Below are positions 60,151-64,000 of a DNA stretch of 64,000 bases, one piece after another. Under the pieces are notes generated by a model. That model saw nothing but the letters and a program-made list of their open reading frames with translations, made no database searches and had not been told where the DNA came from. Every line of letters starts with the position of its first letter. Position 1 is the first letter of the stretch. The DNA lies in contig CAWBRW010000017.1 in the NCBI GenBank assembly GCA_963791235.1, positions 372,001 to 436,000 on the forward strand. The letters run 5' to 3'. The DNA is from JALORV01 sp963791235 (lineage in GTDB: Bacteria > Pseudomonadota > Gammaproteobacteria > Burkholderiales > Burkholderiaceae_F). The position numbers and the translations under genes were made by a program.

Positions 60151-63102
60151 ATGAGGAAATCACTATTTGTGCTGGGGGCGGCGTTCGCGTGTGCCTCAGC
60201 CTTGCCGGTTGCGGCGGCGATGACGGTTCAGCCGGACCGCCGGGAGCGACGGGGGCACAGGGTCCTGCAGGCACGCCGGGTGCGCCGGGACCGGCCGGCC
60301 CTCCGGGAGCATCCGGTCCTACGGGACCTTCAGGGGAGCCCGCCGTCGTCATTACGCCGGCGACGTCGGCGTCAGAGTTCGCGGCACTTGATCTGGTCGG
60401 GACCGTCACGAGCGTGACGATCGCCAGCCCGCCGGTCGTCAACTTCAAGTCTCGCGACGACACAGGGCAACCCGGTCATCGGCTTCGGCAGCACGTCGAA
60501 GAGCGCGACCGCCACGGTAGCCAGCTACCCGAACCTCGCGTTCGCGCTGGCCAAGCTGGTTCCCGGATCCGGCGGCACGCCGAGCAAGTGGGTCAGCTAC
60601 ATCGTGACGACGGTGCCGACGAAAAGCACGACCGGCGTGGTCACGCCGTCCGCGCCGACGCGTCCGTCGACCGACAACACCGGCAAGCTGGTCGACAACG
60701 GGAACGGGACCTACACGTACACGTTCTACCGCGATGTTCCGGGCATCAAGGCCCAGGTCGATGCGATGACCGTGACCGCACCGAACAACAAGGCCGACCT
60801 CGGTGACCTGACGTACAACGCCAACGCGACGCACCGCCTGACGATCCAGATTTCCGGCAACGCGCCGGGTACCGGCACCAACACGGCGAACGGCGTGCAG
60901 ACCGACGCCCGGCGTGCCGCTGCAGAAGCCGGTCGACGTCATCTACGACTTCGTGCCGGCGACGGGCGCAGCCCCGGCGGCGAGCGCGAACCGGAAGATG
61001 GTCGCGAACGCCAACTGCGAGTCCTGCCACAGCACGCTGGGCGGACTTCCAGGAGGGGAACGGCGCCTCTCTCGACTTCCACGGTGGCAGTCGCAACAAC
61101 GTCGAGTACTGCATGGTCTGCCACACCGACCAGCGCCGCTATGGTCGGACGGAAGCGACGTACAACGCGGCGACGACGGACGTTCTCGGGCAGCACCTAC
61201 GTGGTCGATGGCCGCACGGTCGGCGACCGCCATGAACTTCATCCACAAGGTCCACGTGGCCACCGTGATGACGAAGACAGGCTACAACTACGGCGGCGTA
61301 CTGTTCGACAGGCGGCTATTCGCAGGACATTCGCAACTGCGACAAGTGCCACGACTCGACCGGCGCGTCGACCGGCGGGACGCCACTGCCACAGGCCGCG
61401 CTGTGGAAGACCGAAGCCGAACCGGCTCGGCGTGCGGCTCCTGCCATGACGGCATCAACTTCGACACCGGTCTGGGACTGACGCTGGCCGACAAGGCAGC
61501 CGGGCTGACCTCGTCTACGGGCTTCTTCGGCAAGGCACACCCGGACAACGCAACCGACGGAACCTGCCTGAACTCTTCGTGCCACAACCCGGGCGCCGGT
61601 GGCAGATCCGGACCTGGTTCACAAGCCGGTCACGCCGCCGAATCGCGAACGCATTGCACTGCTCGCTCGGCGGCACCAATGCGCAACACCAACGCCGGCA
61701 TGGATCGCCTCGAACCAGAACCGCCTGCCGGACGGCGCGATCAAGGTCACGTACGACATCGACAGCGTGTCGCTGTCGACGCCGTGCCCGAGCCATCCGG
61801 TGCGATGAAGTTCCGCCTGCTGCAGAACGGCGCTCGCGAGGCCCTGCAGGTCCTTCCGCCCGCGGCCGCAATCCGGCCACGGGTCAGCAGGAAATCTGGG
61901 CACAACTTCATGGGTGCGCCCAGCGTCGTACTTCGTGTGGGCAGTGCCGCAGGACGGCATCACCAAGCCGGCGGACTTCAACGCCTCGGTCTCGTCGTAC
62001 CTGCGGAGCCTGTGGAACGGTACCGCCGGTTCCGGAACCGGAACGCGCCGGCGGTACGCTGACAGGTCCTGACGCAAGCGGGTACTACACGGCGACGCTG
62101 ACGGGCGCAACGGTTGCGTCCCGAGCGACGCCGTGCATGTTCACGGGCGGCCTCGGCTACTCGTACAACGTCAGGATCTACGCTGCCGCTGACGCAGACC
62201 AACCTGGCGGCGTATCCGGTCGCGCAATGTCTCGGTGGCGGACTGCCGACCGCTGCACGGCCGCGACATGCCGAACGCGACCGGTGGCCTGATCGTCATC
62301 GCCCCGAACATCCAGAAGGTTGCGACCGGCTTCACCGGCCGCCGGGCGATCGTCGAGGACAAGCGCTGCAATGCGTGCCACCAGGAACTCGGCACGTTCA
62401 CGGAGGACGCGTTCCATGCCGGTCAGCGCAACGACGGCACGACCTGCTCGTGGTGCCACACGCCGAACCGCAACAGCAGTGGCTGGACGGCCGACTCGAT
62501 CCAGATCATGCACGGCATCCATGGCGCGGACAAACGAACGGTCGACTACAAGTGGCATGCCACTTGCCCGACCACCGCGACGACGATCGATGAGTGCGGA
62601 GGCTTCTGGGAAATCGTGTATCCGGGCGTCCTCGCGCGTTGCGAACAGTGCCATGTCCCGGGGTCGTATGACTTCAGCAACAGGCCTCGGCCGACGCGGC
62701 CGGACTGGGCAGCGATGGCCTCAACAAGCGTCAGTACCGGTACATTTCCGGGACGATGGCCTCCACGCTGTCCAGGAGCACTCTCACTGTCGCCGTACGT
62801 CACGGCAGGCACGAACTACGGCAGCGGGTTCTCGCTACAAGTCGCTACCGGCAGTGACGACGGCGCCTCCGGCTGACTCGACGCTGATCCAGTCGCCGAC
62901 GGTGGCGGCGTGCGTCGGCTGCCACGACTCGGCGCTGGCGATCAGCCACTTCGAGGCGAACGGTGGCCGGTTCTACCGTGCGCGGACCACTCAATTCGCC
63001 ACGGCGAGCGATTCGCCCAGCGCGACCGCGACAAGCGAACAGTGCATGGTCTGCCACTCCAGCGGCAGAATCGCCGACACGAAGATGGTGCACAACAAGT
63101 AG
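60151..63102 (+). CDS. OmcA/MtrC-type decaheme c-type cytochrome lipoprotein (many frameshifts)
   Basis: ATG 60151 follows GGAGGAGG. After an early break the leader ends in a lipobox (LSLAGC), then a short collagen-like Gly-X-Y run (GPPGATGAQGPAG and more, about 35 residues) and beta-rich N-terminal domains. Ten haem sites can be read: CESCH (about 61017), CMVCH (61110), CDKCH (61338), CGSCH (61430), CLNSSCH (61564), CNACH (62366), CSWCH (62445), CEQCH (62642), CVGCH (62912) and CMVCH (63046). Nine are CxxCH and one is CX4CH. This count and order of five plus five with a beta domain between are those of the OmcA/MtrC family of outer-surface cytochromes that pass electrons to minerals or other extracellular acceptors. 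At least ten frame breaks are needed between 60180 and 62870. No MtrA/MtrB pair is seen in the window. Confidence 0.85.
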
Positions 63103-63149
63103 TCGCGTGACATGGCGGCCGGGTACTCACCGGTCGCTACCACATCGAG

Positions 63150-63182
63150 CCCGGCGGTGGCAACACTGCCGGGTTTTCTTTT
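63150..63182 (+). terminator. Rho-independent terminator after the cytochrome gene
   Basis: CCCGGCGGTG pairs with CACTGCCGGG around a GCAA tetraloop, followed by TTTTCTTTT. A strong terminator 47 bp after the stop. Confidence 0.9.
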
Positions 63183-63265
63183 GTGGAGGTAGGTCAAGGC
63201 GCCCGGATTCGCCTTCGGGCAGCATCGGTTGCATACTCACGGACGCGCGGAAAACGGGGGCTGGA

Positions 63266-63736
63266 TTGAGTTACAAAAGCGTTGTAGCGGGCTGCTTTGT
63301 CACCGTGCTCGTTTCCGGTGCAATGGCGGCAGCGGATTCAACCAAGGTGCAGGCACAGCCTTCTGCGGCTCCGAAGGCTCCCGCGGACGCATCCGCGTCG
63401 AAGCCCTCCACAGCGCCATCGGCGCCGTCAGCGCCATCTGCGCAGACACCGGCACAGGTGCCGCCCGCGGCGATGCCACCCGAGCACGGAACCAAGCCCG
63501 CAGCCAAGACGCCGGCCGCGCCAGTCAAGAAAGTCGACCTGAACAACGCCAGCCTGGCGGAACTGAAGACGCTGCCGACGGTGAGCGATGAGTACGCGAA
63601 GAAGATCATCGCGCACCGTCCCTACAAGAGCAAAGGCGAACTCGTGACCAAGGCCGGCTTGCCCGAGGGCGTGTACCACGCTGTCAAGCACAAGGTCGAA
63701 CTGCAAAAGCCGCGCAAGGCGGCGCCGACGAAGTGA
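63266..63736 (+). CDS. Exported helix-hairpin-helix (ComEA-like) protein
   Basis: About 156 residues. TTG 63266 is the likeliest start, with GGGGG upstream and a signal peptide (YKSVVAGCFVTVLVSGAMAA) directly after; no ATG is available in this frame. A long Ala/Pro/Ser-rich linker follows, then VDLNNASLAELKTLPTVSDEYAKKIIAHRPYKSKGEL, a helix-hairpin-helix domain like that of ComEA. Such domains bind DNA, but exported copies of unknown use also exist. It lies between two lipoprotein genes of the cytochrome cluster. Confidence 0.72.
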   Translation: MSYKSVVAGCFVTVLVSGAMAAADSTKVQAQPSAAPKAPADASASKPSTAPSAPSAPSAQTPAQVPPAAMPPEHGTKPAAKTPAAPVKKVDLNNASLAELKTLPTVSDEYAKKIIAHRPYKSKGELVTKAGLPEGVYHAVKHKVELQKPRKAAPTK

Positions 63737-63747
63737 TGGAGTCGTCC

Positions 63748-64000
63748 ATGAAGCGTGCGATCAGGTGGGTGGGGGCGGTGGCCCTCGTACTTGCGGGACT
63801 CGCCGGCTGCGGCGGCGGTAACGACGGCGGTGCGCCGGCCACCGGCGGGGGCGCAGCGCCACCACCTCCTCCTCCCAGCGGCCAGCTGGGCGCGGTGCTC
63901 AGCGCGGCGGCCGCCATTCCTGCCAACGATACGTCGACCAATTCTTCGTCGGCGTTTTCGGTGCTGCAGGCAGCCGGCGTGCCGGCCGTCGTTGTCCGCG
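63748..64000 (+). CDS. Lipoprotein, start of a possible second OmcA/MtrC-type cytochrome (partial)
   Basis: Cut by the window edge. ATG 63748 has GGAG upstream; ATG 63736, overlapping the previous stop, is in frame too. The leader AIRWVGAVALVLAGLAGC ends in a lipobox, followed by a Gly/Pro-rich linker, then LSAAAAIPANDTSTNSSSAFSVLQAAGVPAVVV. The last part resembles the first beta-domain of decaheme lipoproteins of this family, but no haem motif falls inside the window. Confidence 0.6.
   Translation, partial: MKRAIRWVGAVALVLAGLAGCGGGNDGGAPATGGGAAPPPPPPSGQLGAVLSAAAAIPANDTSTNSSSAFSVLQAAGVPAVVVR

Noticed and set aside
1..64000. tRNA, rRNA, CRISPR arrays, insertion sequences
   Set aside because: No cloverleaf, rRNA segment, regular direct repeat array, transposase frame or terminal inverted repeats were recognised on reading.

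Overview
The window is GC-rich DNA from a Gram-negative bacterium. Outer-membrane and periplasmic proteins, TRAP transporters, a complete Nqr cluster and Burkholderiales/Rhodocyclales-like protein sequences suggest a betaproteobacterium with a flexible, partly anaerobic respiratory life. This placement comes from protein resemblance, not from a marker gene. No rRNA, tRNA, CRISPR array or transposase was seen.

Data quality shapes the annotation. Many conserved genes (frd, aspA, dcu, malic enzyme, nuo, nqr, apbE, the decaheme cytochrome) are split by single-base frameshifts every few hundred bases, and the conserved protein simply resumes in another frame. Where I could rebuild the frame, almost all are one extra G or C. 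I read them as sequence errors and annotate each gene over its full span. The stretches 16.3-24.3 kb and about 52.6-58.8 kb are nearly free of them.

Layout. 0.2-7.2 kb: envelope proteins, namely a zinc phospholipase C-like domain joined to a beta-barrel, an alpha/beta-hydrolase lipoprotein, a DUF2092-like protein, an Asn/Gly-rich secreted protein, a Thr-rich anchored protein and a SYLF protein. 7.3-16.1 kb (minus): frdC-frdA-frdB-aspA-dcuB-dctA-binding protein, a unit that could import aspartate and C4-dicarboxylates, make fumarate and respire it to succinate. 16.3-24.3 kb (plus, divergent): fused NfnAB-type transhydrogenase, rubrerythrin-like protein, pyruvate:ferredoxin oxidoreductase, dihydroorotate-dehydrogenase-like protein and ferredoxin, an anaerobic low-potential redox module. 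FNR-type boxes lie 69 bp from frdC and 75 bp from the fusion gene. 24.6-26.3 kb: malic enzyme, with another FNR-type box upstream.

26.3-39.8 kb: a full 14-gene complex I operon (nuoA-N) with a short NuoG and two hairpin-rich spacers. 40.0-44.2 kb: a membrane Ser/Thr kinase with a likely Cache-type sensor, an MFS transporter, and a cyclic-nucleotide-binding protein without a DNA-binding domain. 44.3-52.1 kb: nqrABCDEF, a CBS protein, apbE and nqrM, a complete sodium-pumping NADH dehydrogenase plus its maturation factors, with an FNR/Dnr-like palindrome in front. 52.0-59.6 kb: a TAXI-TRAP system, a Ca/Na-type antiporter and a DctPQM TRAP system. In both TRAP operons an intrinsic terminator sits between the binding-protein gene and the permease gene. 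60.1-64.0 kb: an OmcA/MtrC-type decaheme lipoprotein with a collagen-like linker, a secreted helix-hairpin-helix protein, and the start of a second lipoprotein that may be another cytochrome of this kind.

Together the genes describe a cell that can oxidise NADH by two routes (proton-pumping Nuo, sodium-pumping Nqr), make reduced ferredoxin from pyruvate, use fumarate and perhaps extracellular acceptors, and feed on organic acids through several importers.
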